Source: Cornus controversa (lineage: Eukaryota > Streptophyta > Magnoliopsida > Cornales > Cornaceae). Taken from it: a stretch of 64,000 nt of DNA. Positions within the stretch are counted from its first letter, which is position 1. Every line of letters begins with the position of its first letter. Below the pieces are notes generated by a model. The model was not told the DNA's origin, did no database searches, and saw only the letters and a program-made list of their open reading frames with translations. The DNA lies in assembly GCA_026545225.1 (NCBI GenBank), contig CM048849.1:10217541-10281540 (forward strand), read 5' to 3'. Shown here piece by piece: positions 1 to 12,679 of the stretch. The translations under genes were made by a program, and so were the position numbers.

Positions 1-1150
1 TAGGAGTAAATTTCATTATCCTAAATGTACCAGTTTTAGTCCACCACCTTCGCCTTATCACATAGGATGAAAAACCTCAAGAACAGACTTGTTTGGCATC
101 ACGCGTTGAAAAAGAGGGTATGAGGGGTGGTTTTGTACTCAATTAAGGAGTTGTGAACCAAAACTTCGTTCAACTGTGCACATTACCTTCACTAAAACAC
201 AATCTCTGCACATAATTTACAGCTTGTTGGATTGGTAAAAATAGAAGCAAAGGAAATGAAAGAAGGATTAGGGCTCCCCTCTATGATAGTGAGAGTGAAG
301 GAAGAGAGAAATATGACGAAAGATAATGGAAGAGGTTGGGGGAATTGTTTGTAGAAGATTAGGGTTTTTTTGAGAGAGGTAAACAAAGAACGATGGTGAA
401 TTGAAACTAGTTCTGATGCAAAACACTAAAAAATCCAAGTTTACGGATGGAAAAGAAAACAGAAATGTCAAATGAAAAAGAAAAAAAGAAGAAAATAAAT
501 TCAATATCAATCACAAGAGTCATAACAATGCATTGGAAATGTAATAATTAACAATAATAAAAGATAGACGAAAGAGAATAGAAAAATTGTAGCCATTAAT
601 GACGATATATGGTATATTAAAAATATCTAATTTTACAAAGTTGTTTACAGAGATATATGTTGAAGGTGATAGTCACAATGCCATCAGAGTTTCTGGCCCT
701 TCCTCTCTGTGGATAAATATTGATGTTTGCTTACGTTGACTCTGGAAATTCAGTGGCTCGTCAGCTTAGGCAATGGGTGCTGTCATTCAACCATGGTGAC
801 TTGGAATGGTTTTGCTGGTCTTATCACTTCCAGTGTAAAGATTACCGAAGAGAAGCACCTTTCTTTACGCAAGGAGGGCCCACAAATTGGCTATTTCTCC
901 GGTGTCTAGGTTCCCTTCGAGTTAGTTGGCAGGCAAAAAAGATGTTAGTTTAGGGATGGATTAAAAATAAACCTTGATTAAAACAAATGTCAGATATGGT
1001 ATGTTGGACTTTTCTTTCACGCGTGTTGTTTAGTCTAACATAACCTGATGAATATTCCGTGGTACGTTGATTAGTAGGAGTGATTAACAAATAAAAGTCC
1101 TCGTCTCTTCTTTGATTATTCTTTTCTTTTATTTTATTTTTCTAATAGAT
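1..1150. other. Upstream intergenic DNA, no gene recognised
   Basis: No coding region can be supported. Short open frames around 192-510 (minus) are low-complexity antisense of purine-rich DNA. At 720-953 two overlapping plus-strand frames look less random in composition, but I recognise no domain and no splice structure around them; a gene fragment is possible. Confidence 0.4.
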
Positions 1151-1160
1151 TTGAAGATCC

Positions 1161-1171
1161 ATATATATATA
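1161..1171 (+). promoter_or_regulatory. Possible TATA box of the WAKL gene
   Basis: An alternating AT run lies 46-56 bases upstream of the WAKL start codon at 1217, which would give a very short 5' leader. The spacing is plausible for a plant TATA box, but AT runs are common in this window, so the call rests on position only. Confidence 0.25.
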
Positions 1172-1216
1172 CCTCTGAGAATCTCCATTCTCAATATAAA
1201 ACTAGAGAGGGAAAAA

Positions 1217-3921
1217 ATGGTGTTTCAGTTGGTAGTGCGGTTGATGCTATTATTATCTTTATTATTGTGGCTAACACTAACAGTAGCATCATCAGCACTA
1301 TCATCAGTAGCAAAGCCTGGTTGTCAATACAAATGCGGAAACGTTACCATTCGTTTCCCATTTGGGATTGGAGCTGGTTGTGCTGCCAACGACAACTTTG
1401 CAATCACGTGCGAAAACTCTTCCAAACCTTTCTTCACTAGCAACAACCTTCAGGTGCTTCATTTTTTATATGCCTATGTTGAAGTGCTTCTTCCCGTGCT
1501 CGCTTATGATTGTCCAGATGGGCGGACTGATCGTCAACTTGTGAATTTGTCCCCTAATTTTGTGGTCTCTGAGTCCTTTAATGTTTTCACGGCCACAGGT
1601 TGTAACAACCTGGCCTTAATGAGGAACCAAGGAAGCAAAATTGTAGGTGGGTGCTCATCAATCTGCAGGGACGACAATTCAGATGATGGAGGAGGAAGTA
1701 GTTGTTATGGAATCAATTGCTGCCAGACCTCAATCCCTCCCTCACTCAACTTCATCAATACATCTTTGAGCACAATCAATAATGATTCTAAGACTAATCA
1801 TGATTGCAACTATGCGTTTATAGTGCGTCAATCCTGGTTCGATAGCTTGTTGAACACAGATCCCAATTATGACATGCAAAAAATACAACGTGTTCCTGTT
1901 TGGCTGGAATGGGGCATGCTCGGAGAGTGCAACAGATCCGCATTGTGCGGACCAAATGCTTATTGCTCCCCAATAACTAACTTTACTTACAAATGCGTTT
2001 GTAATTTTAGCTATGAAGCAAACCCATATCTGTCACATGGATGTCCAGGTATGTATGCATGTACATATTTTAAGTCTGCATATATATATAAATTTGATTG
2101 CTAGCTAGCTCACATAAATATATAGATCCTCTCATCCTTTGCCTAATACTGAAAACATATATGTATATCTTAATCATTTGCCTAATACTCAAACATGTCT
2201 TAAGCCTTGCATACTTGACTATTTTTGTTCGATTTTGCTTAATTATTAGATACTGATGAATGTGCAGGATCTGGGATGGGCAGGAAGAAAATAATTATCA
2301 TAGGTATGCCCCTTCTTTCACACAAACGAACAGACACCCTAACACAGTAGTCAAGACAATTGCTGTAACAAGTAAAGACCAGAACCATGACATTAATTCC
2401 AGAACATGCACCATTTTTCTGTAAATATTGAATTTGTTCCTTGAACACGACTTTCTCCTTCCCAAATTAACTATTTCTCTTTCAATTTTGAGATGTTTTA
2501 AAACAAGTGTCCCTCTTCCAAAACTCCTAATTTCCTAAATTTTGAATATTTTAAAACTTAATAATGTAAATGGAGCCATCCATTAATTGCATGTGCACAT
2601 GAAAAACTAGAGTCCCTAAAAGGAATATTGATTTGGGAATTAATTGATAATTTATAAATTCAAGCATAAGATGTTTAGGTTGATAAAGTGACGCCTTTTC
2701 CAATGGAGTTTTGCAGGTGTTAGTAGTGGTATAATTGGAATACTACTTCTACTTGGAGGTACATGGTGGTTGTATAAATTTGTGAAGAGGAGAAAGAAAC
2801 TCATGCTCAAACAAAAATTCTTTAAACGAAATGGCGGTCTGTTATTGCAACAACAATTGTCTTCGGGTGATGAAGGTAATGTTGAGAAAACTAAACTGTT
2901 TACTTTAAAGGAGTTGGAAAAGGCCACTGACCACTTTAATGAGAATCGGATCCTTGGTCAAGGAGGCCAAGGTACTGTATACAAAGGAATGCTGATTGAT
3001 GGTAGAATTGTAGCAATTAAAAAGTCCAAGATAGTGGATGAAGGCAACCTTGAACAATTTATTAATGAGGTTGTTATTTTATCACAAATTAACCATAGAA
3101 ATGTGGTTAAGTTGCATGGGTGTTGTTTAGAGGCAGAAGTTCCCATGTTGGTTTATGAATTCATCCCAAATGGAAACCTTTACCAGTATATCCATGAGCA
3201 AAATGAGGAATTTCCACTTACCTGGGATATTCGTGTTCGAGTTGCAACAGAAGTTGCAGGGGCTGTCTCCTATCTACATTCAGCAGCTTCTATGCCCATT
3301 TATCATCGAGACATTAAGTCCACAAACATACTGTTAGACGAAAAATTCAAAGCAAAGGTGTCAGATTTTGGGACTTCAAAATCAGTTTCCATTGATCAAA
3401 CTCATATGACCACACTAGTACAGGGGACTTTTGGATACTTGGACCCAGAGTACTTCCAATCAAGTCAGTTTACAGAAAAGAGCGATGTTTATAGCTTTGG
3501 AGTAGTTCTTGTTGAGCTCTTAACTGGAAAAAAACCAATCTCAACAATCATTTCAGAAGAATGTCGAAGTTTGGCAACGTATTTCATATTGACAATGAAG
3601 GAGAACCGTTTATTTGACATTCTTGATGCTCGAGTTTCCACAGAGGGTGAAAAAGATGAGATCATGCGTGTGGCTAATCTTGCGAAAAGATGCTTGAGCT
3701 TGAGCGGGAGAAAAAGGCCTACAATGAAAGAAGTTGCAATTGAATTGGAAGGGATTAGAATGTCATATGGAGTATCTATTGTTCAACAAAATTGTGAAGA
3801 GGAAGAATATGCAATAAATGAACTCACAGGATTTTGGGATGCTGCTTCAACTTCAACTGGGTCTTGTTTGGATAGTAATGTCTCATCGTCATTGGATGTC
3901 CAAGCTCTGTTATTTAAGTAA
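1217..3921 (+). CDS. Wall-associated receptor kinase-like protein (WAKL)
   Basis: Three exons: 1217-2048, 2250-2303 and 2717-3921, both introns GT-AG in phase 1, giving 696 aa. Residues 1-27 are a hydrophobic signal peptide. A GUB_WAK galacturonan-binding domain follows (CQYKCGN then RFPFG at ~36-50), with paired cysteines and an EGF-like module at ~235-278. Exon 2 supplies DTDEC, the opening of a calcium-binding EGF repeat, but only about 18 residues, so that second EGF is truncated. A transmembrane helix (~300-318) precedes a full Ser/Thr kinase: glycine loop GQGGQG at 376, lysine ~397, HRD 492-494, DFG 512-514, then [11 protein letters not shown]. All key catalytic residues are present. 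The family sits in the plasma membrane, binds pectin or oligogalacturonides, and signals in growth and defence. The ATG at 1217 is preferred to the in-frame ATG at 1112 because it starts directly at the signal peptide. The short EGF region is the odd point; a missed exon in the 413-bp second intron cannot be excluded. Confidence 0.88.
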
Positions 3922-6033
3922 TCGTGATTGTTAAGAAGGTTTTCTTTCTTCACATTTTACACCAGTCTTGTTTGAATAAATAGTGTATTGATCATCACCC
4001 TTATATTTCCTACTTATGTTCTTTAAGAAATTCTGATATGTTTGTTTGTAACAAATTTTGAATTTTATATAATCATTTGGTTGGTTTTTTTTGCCTAACC
4101 AGCACGCTGAAGCCTAATATTATCCATTCCATGAAGCCATCTCTGATATTAGAGTTTACTTTTATTGTTCATCCATATGTTGTTGAAACCACGGATAATT
4201 AAATAAAAATGTGTGTTTTTGAGACTACCACATACCCTTGAAATAAACTTGCATTAAGTAGTATTAAACTTTTAAGAATATTTCTAGAGTTTCACGATAA
4301 GTTAAATAGATACATGTGTGTGTGTTCTTTGTAGTATAAAGACACTACTAGCTAGTGTGAAAGAAACTGATACATTAAACACAAGTTATATAGTTACATG
4401 TGTGTGTATATTCTATGTATTATATTACACATAGTATATTTCGATATCTTTTTTTAAAAAAAAACGTTATAAGAATTCGGCCAAAAAAAGGGGAACATAA
4501 AAATATGAATACGGATACATATATAAATGTATAATATGTTGTATAGATTAAAATTCAGAACAAAAAATTCAACTATAAACATGTTATTTATTTTTTTATA
4601 TGTCATATCTTTGTAAAGAAAAAATACAATAAAAGAAAATGTAAGAAATAATAAAATAAATTCTCATGCAAATTGACATTGCAACAATAATCATGAAATT
4701 TATAAACTTTGAAAAAAAAAATCTATATGAATCTATTGTCATTCTCTAATGTTTCAAACAATCCACAACCACAAACTTTGTCATTCTCTAAAGTTCCAAA
4801 AAATCCATAACCACAAAATTTGTGTATATATATTGCTATACAATTGTATGACATTAATGCATAAGTTCATAAAATTTCATTACTTCACCAAACACTACGT
4901 AAAAGGGAAAAGAGTTGAGATATAAGGCTTAGTAATTAGGAGTGTATAGGGAAAGGAAAAAGGGTTGGGATATAAGGCCAATTAATCGGGCACCTGACAA
5001 ATCAAAGAGTTTATATGAATGAAAGAGGAGTTTATATGAATGAAAGAGTTTTATACGGTTTCAACTTGCAAGAAGGATAGGATGCGAGGCGAATTAAACC
5101 GTCACTCCTTATATGACAGACGAGTTAAAGAAATTTGTAAGGTTTTAGCTTAAAATACCCAATTTTACCGTATCTTTTAAGACTGGATGACAACGAGAGT
5201 ATATCTTAAAGAACACGTATAAATCACGTATCATTCGCAAATTTGCTAACTAATATATTACATAGACACCACTCGTTAGTGTGAAAAAAAATTTATATCC
5301 AGTTCTGCCCTAATAAATGATAGGCATTCAATCATTCGTAATAAAAAAAAGGGTGGATGTGAGGCATGTCTGCCTTGAGTTTCTCAGATTAATGTCTACA
5401 TTAGAATTTGGGTTCTCCATAGATTTATAAAACAAGCAACATGTAATTGTTGTTTATTTGCTCTCCATTTCTTGAACAAAATGCCACCACAAGAGATCCT
5501 CAAAAAAAAGGTTTTTTTTTTTTTCTAGAGAATTTCTCAATCTTCTAATTGTATAAGAGCTCAGCAAGCACCATGTTCCTTAAAGAAAATTCATCAAACA
5601 GTTGACATGCACCATTTAGGTGATTATTTTGACGGATTCTATTTTCACTTTTTTCTATATAAAAAAAAAGGAAATTCTAAGAAAATGTCATTATATGATC
5701 TCACAAAAGGTTGTTTGACAGAAAAATCTTGTTCTCCCTTTTGACAGTATCAGAGGTCTGTAGAGAGAGTTTGAAATGATAACTCTCTAAGGTTCTTTTT
5801 TGCCTTTAACAAAGGGCTTCAAGATTGGAACGGTGGAATGAAAGAAGATTTAACTATGAAAAGCGAATAAAGGAACTGGAAGACTAAACTAGTTAAACTG
5901 GAATACTGAAATTTCATTAAATAGATATTGAAGTACAAGGCAGGGAAAGAAACTATCTAAGTGCTGAAAAGTAATGCTCGAATATAAAATTGCACTAAGG
6001 AATGTAAATTGATAGTAAAGTAGTGATGTTTTA
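3922..6033. other. AT-rich intergenic DNA after WAKL
   Basis: No gene seen. The first ~150 bases after the stop are probably the WAKL 3' UTR (an AATAAA lies near 3976). The segment holds poly-A and poly-T runs and a short imperfect duplication near 4908-4985 around the repeated words TTGAGATATAAGG and TTGGGATATAAGG. Nothing else is recognisable. Confidence 0.4.
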
Positions 6034-6170
6034 TGTAATATTCCACTCCAACACATGGTATGATGTTGTCCGCTTTGCGCCTAAGCCTGTAGCACATCAC
6101 ATACTACATATAAGCACATTCCCTTCTCCAAACCCAGACGATATACCCCCTATGAGGCCCAACGTCCATG
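6034..6170 (-). mobile_element. Fragment of the TRIM-type LTR family
   Basis: Starts TGTAATATTCCACTCC and continues with words also found in the reverse-oriented LTRs at 18845-19725 (CACATGGTATGAT, GGCCTAAGCCC-like, CTACATATAAGCACAT, CTATGAGGCC). It is shortened and rearranged internally. The gypsy element beginning at 6171 abuts it, so it probably marks the sequence into which that element, or a recombinant of it, was placed. Confidence 0.6.
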
Positions 6171-6791
6171 TGATACAGGAGGATACGAGTCAGAGGATGC
6201 TGAGTTGTCAGATGGCATGTTGATGGCTCTAAGATAAAGATGTTAGGAAGTCATGATCTTTTCCCTAATTGGGGCAGTTTTGGGTGCGTTTCGGTATTTT
6301 GGCCATAATTTTGGCTACGGGTATCAGAATCGCTCATATGACCCCAATTTGGAAATCTCTCTTTGGCGTGCACATTGTGGCCACCTAGCTACACTAGTGT
6401 ATATCTTTTTCGAGGTCAAAATCCGCTGTTTTCCCTTCCGAATCCCCATTTTAGTTATTTTTTTCCGTTTATGGTAATATTTCTTTTGTTGTTTAGGAAG
6501 TGATTCTGAACTCGATTTGGGCCTGATTTTTAGCAGAATACTTCTTTTATTACGTATTTCATTTTGGCATGATTATTGAGATTTTGCTATTTTTGATCAA
6601 ATTCCAATAATGACGATTTTCAGTTATATAGCCCGGCTTGTGGGCTGATTTTTGGGGACTTTTGATTTTGATAATATTGAATTGAATACCAGAGGATTTT
6701 CTCTGTATTTTGGGCAATTCTCCTATGTTCTTCCCTGTGAATTACCTGTTGACACTAGCCTACAGAATAATCATTATTATGTCCGGCGTTA
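6171..6791 (+). repeat. 5' LTR of the gypsy element
   Basis: About 621 bp, starting TGATACAGGAGGAT and ending GTCCGGCGTTA, where the final CA has mutated to TA. It aligns along its length with 11097-11734, including the block around CTTTTCCCTAATTGGGG and the end around CAGAATAATCATTATT. The start is set by the shared TG border with the right copy and the end by the adjacent primer-binding site. Confidence 0.85.
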
Positions 6792-6792
6792 G

Positions 6793-6805
6793 TTGGTATA
6801 AGAGC
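6793..6805 (+). other. Primer-binding site of the gypsy element
   Basis: TTGGTATAAGAGC lies two bases after the 5' LTR. It matches the 3' end complement of plant initiator tRNA-Met (TGGTATCAGAGC) with one mismatch. Confidence 0.8.
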
Positions 6806-7039
6806 TTCAGCATCTTCCTGGGTGCGATTTCATCAGTTTCCATGGCTGGTGGTCGTGGTTGTCACAGGCAGGTTCAAAACAAGAAATTCCCACACCGTGA
6901 TCGTAGTGTTCAGGATTTGATGATTGAGGATTTACATAGGCAAGTTACGGAGTTAACCCAGCGTCTAACGACATAGGCTTTCAGTGACCATGAGATAGAA
7001 AACCACGACTCTGATTCCAGTTCCGAAAACCCGTTTCAC

Positions 7040-10000
7040 ATTTGTGCTCGATTTTGGGAGCACCATGGTCTGGAGGATCGTCATGGAGACCTCAATTTCA
7101 GAGTGGATCTGCCCGAGTTTTCTGGTACGTTACAGGCCGAAGGATTTGTCAATTGGTTGAATGAAGTAGAGTGTATCTTTGAGTATAAGGAAGTCCCAAA
7201 TCATGTCAAAGTGAAACTAATCACCATAAAACTCAAAAGTAGAGCATCTGTATGGTGGGACCAGTTGAGGCGATTAAGAGACAAGTAGGGCAAGGCCAAG
7301 ATCACTGATTGGGAAATGATGAAGAAGAAGATGAAGGGTCACTTCCTTCCTTTCGACTACACTCAAACCTTGTTTCTGTGACTTCAGTCGTTGGGGCAAA
7401 GCATGAGATTGGTTGATGATTACACAGAGGAGTTCTATCAATTGATATCCTGGAATGATTTATCTGAGACAGAAGAGCAGACGGTGGCGCGATATTTGGG
7501 AGGATGGTGGCAGACCCTACAGGATGTCCTCAGCCTTCACTCGCTTTAGACTATTTCTGAAGCATACCAACATGCACTTACTGTGGAAAAATAGCAGAAT
7601 AGGAGGCCAATGGTCAGGAGCGATCCAAGCAATCGGCTAGTTCTCCCTCAAGAATCCCGTCCTGTCCAGCAGCCACCACAGGTTAATTCTAACTCAAACA
7701 TTAGATGTTTTAGATGTGGTGAACAGGGACATAGAGCGACTGAGCTCAGGAAGCCTGCTAGTCAGAAGGGTAAAAATCTCCTGATTGAGGAAGACGTGGT
7801 AAACGAAACTGAGGAGATTGGAGAGAATGTGTATGACGATGATGAAGATGGAAATGGGCTGTATGGAGATGGTCATGAGACTATGGTCATTCATAAGAGT
7901 CTACTGACTCCCAAGGGTGATTCAGGAGACGATTGGTTGAGAACCAATATTTTTCACACGACCTGCACAGTTACAGATAAAGTCTGCAAGATAATCATTG
8001 ACAGTGGCAGTTGTGAGAACGTAGTGTCTCAAGAGGCTGTCCAAAAATTACAGTTGAAGACAGATCGTCATCCCAACCTGTACAAATTGTCATGACAGAA
8101 TAAAAGCAATGAGGTAACAGTAAATAGGCGATGCCTAGTGTCTTTTTCGATTGGCAGAAAATATTTTGATAATGCTTGGTGTGATGTTGTGTCTATGGAT
8201 GTTTGTCATGTACTGTTAGGCAAACCTTGGCAGTATGATCGCAGTGTTATTCATGATGGGCAAAAAAATACATATTCCCTTAGCATCAAAGGGAAGAAGA
8301 TTGTGTTAGCCCCTCGTCGGGAAGGAACCACTCCTACCCCAGTAGCTAATACTACTAACCTATTTTCTATGTCCAGGTTTTTAACTAAGATTCAGTGTGG
8401 GGATGTGGTCTATGCTCTGCTGTCTTGTGGGAATAGTGTAACAGACGTGAATCCAGATTTACCAGCAGAGGTGCAGTAGCTGCTAGTAGAGTTTTCTGAC
8501 CTAATGCCAGAGGATCTTCCTCCTGGGCTGTCGCCTATGAGGAATATTCAGCATCAGATTAACCTTGTTCTGGGGTCCAGTTTGCCTAATCGACCGACGT
8601 ATAGCCTCAGTCCCAAGGAATCTGAAGAGTTACAGCGACAAGTGGTAGAGTTATTGGAGAGGGGCTACATCCATGAGAGTATGAGCCCATGTGCAGTTCC
8701 TACTCTACTAGTGCCGAAGAAAGATGGCTCTTGGTGTATGTGTGTTGATAGCAGAGCAATCAACAGGATTACAGTGAAATACAGGTTTCTAATTCCCCGT
8801 CTAGATGATATGTTAGACCAGCTGTCCGGTTCTAAGGTTTTCTCAAAAATTGACCTTAAAAGCGGATACCACCAGATTAGAATAAGGCCTGGGGATGAGT
8901 GGAAGACAGTATTTAAGACGCAACATGGGTTGTATGAGTGGATGGTCATGCCTTTTGGACTGTCCAATGCACCCAACATATTTATGAGATTTATGCATCA
9001 AGTTCTACGACTTTTCATGGGGAAATTCGTTGTATTTTACTTCGATGACATCCTCATCTATAGCCTGACATGGACATCACACTTTGATCACCTCCATGCT
9101 GTTTTCGATATGTTGAGGACAGAGCACCTGTTCGTCAATTAAAAGAAGTGTTCTTTCTTTATTACTTCTGTAACTTTTCTTTGTTTTGTTATGTCTATTG
9201 ATGGTGCTCATGTAGATCCATCGAAGATAGATGCGGTCTTGGAGTGGCCCAAACCAAAAACCTTGCACAATGTCTGAAGTTTCCATGGATCAGCATCTTT
9301 CTACTGTCAGTTCATCAGAAACTTTAGTACTCTAATTGTTCCTGTCACAGAGTGCCTCAAAGGACATGATTTCCATTGGTCCGAGGAGGCGAAATTCCAA
9401 TTTTCATCTGGTCAATCAGAAGATGACAAAGGCATCAGTTTTGGCACTTCCTGATTTTGAAAAGGTGTTTGAGATAAACTACGATGCATCTGGGTTGGCA
9501 TTGGTGGTGTTCTAAGTCAGGAGGGGCGCCCAATAGCTTTTTTCTGTGAGAAGCTATCAGGATCAAAGAAGAATTATTCCACCTATGATCTAGATTTTTA
9601 TGCCATAGTTCAGTCCCTAAAGCATTGACATCACTACCTAGTATAGAGGGAGTTCATTCGTCTCACTGATCATGAGGCCTTGTAGTACATCAATGGCCAA
9701 CATAAGCTGAGTAGACGGCATGCCAAGTGGGTGGCATACTTGCAGGAGTTCACGTTTGCGCTGAGGCACCAGGCAGGGAGTCTGAACCATGTTGGAGATG
9801 CACTGAGCCGTCGTACGTTGCTCCTCACCACCATGAGCACCATAATTGCAGGATTTGAGGCCTTTTCTGATATGTATGCTACAGATCCTTCCTTCAGGAG
9901 GATAATTCAAGAGGTAATTGATGGTCAACCACATGATTTTATTTTGCATAATGGTTATCTATTTTGTGGATTATAGTTGTTCATTCCAGATTGTTCACTA

Positions 10001-11194
10001 AGGCAACAGATTATTAGTGAACTTCATAACGAGGGTTATTTTGGGCAAGATAAGACATTGGCTTTAATCTCTTCCAATTATTATTGGCCCAAATTGACCA
10101 GTGACGTGGCTCATTATGTGGAGCATTATTATGTGTGTCAGCGGTCCAAGGGAGTTCTCACTAATGCGGGCCTGTACACACCTTTACCAGTACCTGAATC
10201 CCCTTGGCTTGATGTCAGTATGGACTTTGTGTTGGGTTTACCCCGTACCCAACAGGCCTTGGATTCTATTTTGGTTGTGGTTGACAGGTTTTCCAAGATA
10301 ACCCATTTTGTAGCTTGCAGGAAACCGATGGATGCTACCCGGGTCGCCCATCTTTACTTCAGGGAGATTGTGCGTTTACATAGTGTTCCTCAATCCATCA
10401 CTTCAGATCGTGATACCAAGTTCATGAGTCAATTCTGGAGGAGTATGTGGGAGAAACTGGGGACAAAGTTGAATTTTAGCAGCGCCTACCATCCCCAGAC
10501 AGATAGTTAGACCGAGGTGGTGAACCAGAGTTTGGGGAACCTTTTGAGGAGTTTGGCAGGAACTAAACTGAAGTAGTGGGATTTGGCATTACCTCAAGCA
10601 GAATTTGCCTATAATAGGTCGAAGAACAGAACAACAGGAATGAGCCTATTTGAGATTGTCTATGGTCAGAATCCATTCGGGGTGCTTAACTTAGCCCCTA
10701 TTCCACGTGTAGGTCATTTCTATCGCAAGGCAGATGAGATGGTAGAACATCTTTGAGGTATCCATGAGCAGGTCAAGCTGGCCATTCACGAGAGTAATGC
10801 CAAGTACAAGGTTCAGGCTGACAGCCACCGTTGTCAGGTACTTTTTGATGTTAGTGATTTTGTTTGGGCAGTATTAACTCGTGATCATTTTCCTGTTGGT
10901 GAGTAAAATAAGTTTAAGGAGCGGAAGATTGATCCCTATGAGATCCTACAGAAAATCAATGATAACGCCTACAGATTGCGCTTCCCCAGTCATTTAAGGA
11001 CTTTTGATGTCTTCAATGTGAAACACCTGAGTCCTTGTTTTATGAATTCCGATGAAGCTATTGTGAACTCGAGGACGAGTTCTTTCCAACCCGGGGTGAT
11101 GCAGGAGGATCCGAGTCATAGGATGCAAAATTTTCAGATGGCACTGAGATACCTTGAGTTGGCAGATCACCGTAAAGATGGCAGGAAGTCGTGA
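7040..11194 (+). pseudogene. gag-pol remnant of the gypsy element
   Basis: Not translatable as one frame; stops and shifts separate the pieces. Gag capsid similarity lies at 7103-7288 (LPEFSG, ASVWWDQL). A zinc knuckle at ~7708-7750 reads CFRCGEQGH but its last cysteine is replaced by leucine. The protease motif IIDSGS is at ~7997. Reverse transcriptase spans 8504-9142 with [21 protein letters not shown] and MPFGLSNAP; its catalytic box reads YFDD, an unusual variant. RNase H remnants run 9200-9830. Integrase spans ~9977-10510 with the histidine/cysteine finger and the catalytic aspartates around VSMDFVLGLP and TSDRDTKF. The C-terminal piece at 10976-11194 has DVFNVKHLSP and enters the 3' LTR. 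The element is dead, and its products would have been cytoplasmic capsid and nuclear integration proteins. Confidence 0.88.
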
Positions 11195-11734
11195 TCTTTT
11201 CCCTAATTAGGGCAGTTTTGGGTGCGTTTCGGTATTTTGGCCATAACTTTGGTTACGGGTATCAGAATCCCTCATATGACCCCAATTCGGAAAGCTCTCT
11301 TTGGCGCGCACATTGTGGCCACCGAGTTACGCTTGGTGTATATATATTTTTCGAGGTCAAAATCTTTTATTTTCCCTTCCAAATCCCCATTTTTAGTTTT
11401 TTTTTTTCGTTTATGGTAATATTTCTTGTGTCATTTAGGAAGTGATTTTGAACTCGATTTAGGTTAGATTTTTGGTAAAATACTTCTTTTATTACGTATT
11501 TCATTTTGGCACGATTATTGGGATTTTGCTATTTTTGGTAAAATTTTGATAATGACGATTTTTAACTATATAGCCCGCCTTGTGGGCTGATTTTTAGAGC
11601 ACTTTTGATTTTGATAATATTGAATTGAATACCAGAGGATTTTCTCTATGTTTTGAGCGATTCTCTTGTGTTCTTCCTTGTGAATTACCTGTTGACACTA
11701 GCTTACAGAATAATCATTATTCTGTCCGGCGTCA
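11097..11734 (+). repeat. 3' LTR of the gypsy element
   Basis: 638 bp, TGATGCAGGAGGAT to GTCCGGCGTCA, an intact TG...CA pair. It differs from the left LTR by many substitutions and small indels, so the insertion is not recent. The first ~98 bp still carry the end of the integrase reading frame. Confidence 0.85.
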
Positions 11735-11932
11735 TAAATTGAGTTTCAGTTGGAACTATTAAAGTAAATACAAATTTTTTTAAAAAAAAGTCTTACTGGT
11801 GTCACTTCCTCAGATGCTCAGCATTCTAAGGATGGGCCAACTGCCTCCCTTCTAATGTCTCAAGTCAGTATGCCCCATGTTACCTCCAAGTCCACCAGAG
11901 ATAACTCTGATTTCCACCAATAGATAATTTCT

Positions 11933-12130
11933 TCAAGTGTTGTCATCTTTACCATCCCCATCCCATGAGCGGTTCCTTGTTCCCCTCTCATCTCTGGTCA
12001 CAAATCTTTTTAGTTGGCCCTTACGAATCAAACTTTCAATCTGTCTTTTCAAGTCTATGCACTCATCTGTATCATGCCCATACAGATATAGATATGGAGG
12101 GCACCACTTGCCTTGGGTGTGGATTAGCAA
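11933..12130 (-). pseudogene. Fragment of a Tat/Athila-type gypsy gag
   Basis: A 65-residue minus-strand frame contains HDTDEC and IESLIRKGQLKRFV, the conserved stretch before the protease in plant Tat/Athila gag proteins. Both ends are lost; no LTR or flanking domain of the same element is visible. Confidence 0.6.
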
Positions 12131-12650
12131 TTGAATCAGTGGAATATCTTCTTTTGTTATGCCCTCACTCTATTATAGTGTGGAATATATCCCCTCTTAG
12201 GATTGACTGTGAGGTAATGAACATTACTTTATTTTCAGATTGGTAGTTGAGTCTAGTCCATCAATGGCATCGTTTGGAAGATAAGTCAAATTTACTCAGC
12301 TTGATGTCTTTCTGTTGTTGGGCTATGTGGAAGGCCTGTAATCGCTTCATCTTCTATGCAGAACTATTGGAACAGCTTGCAGGTGGCTAATTTTGCAACT
12401 GCTCAATCCTGGGAATTTAAGAAAGTTCAGGATGCTATGGTATTGTTGCTGAGCCTATTTGTTTTAGAAGAGCAATTGACAAGACTTTAGCTTGTGGGTT
12501 TACTCGTATTGTGTTTGAATGGATTCGTTGATGGTTTCTAATGCAGTTTTTGAACTGGCTAAAGGTCCTCCACATATTCATTCAGTTGTTCATGGCATTT
12601 AGTTGGCTTTGCAGCAATTCTCCTCAACTCCACTTAGTATTTGAGTGATG
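12085..12650 (+). pseudogene. LINE fragment (zf-RVT and RNase H-like region)
   Basis: The plus frame near 12103 reads CLGCGLAIESVEYLL then LCPHSIIVWN, the zinc-binding motif (zf-RVT) that follows reverse transcriptase in plant LINEs. After a stop at ~12245 similarity continues in broken frames (SLMSFCCWAMWKACN, later an RNase H-like stretch CGFTRIVFEW). Truncated and inactive. It overlaps the gag fragment by a few tens of bases, so the junction is approximate. Confidence 0.6.
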
Positions 12651-12679
12651 TTTTTCTTTAGCAAATCCCATGTAATATT

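Larger units (their letters stand above)
6171..11734 (+). mobile_element. Ty3/gypsy LTR retrotransposon, decayed chromovirus (CRM-like)
   Basis: Full-length LTR element of 5.56 kb. LTRs are 6171-6791 and 11097-11734; a primer-binding site TTGGTATAAGAGC (one change from the initiator-Met type TTGGTATCAGAGC) follows the left LTR. Domain order gag, protease, reverse transcriptase, RNase H, integrase fits Ty3/gypsy. Coding frames are broken by many stops. The integrase C-terminal reading frame continues across the 3' LTR border and ends ~98 bp inside it, a feature known for CRM chromoviruses; that lineage assignment is inferred. The 5-bp flanks (CCATG left, TAAAT right) do not match, so one side has been rearranged or the element is a recombinant. 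Confidence 0.9.

Noticed and set aside
192..510. Minus-strand open frames upstream of WAKL
   Set aside because: Phenylalanine/serine/leucine-rich low-complexity translation of a purine-rich stretch; no domain, no splice context.
6171..11734. Target-site duplication for the CRM-like element
   Set aside because: CCATG and TAAAT do not match; no duplication is claimed.
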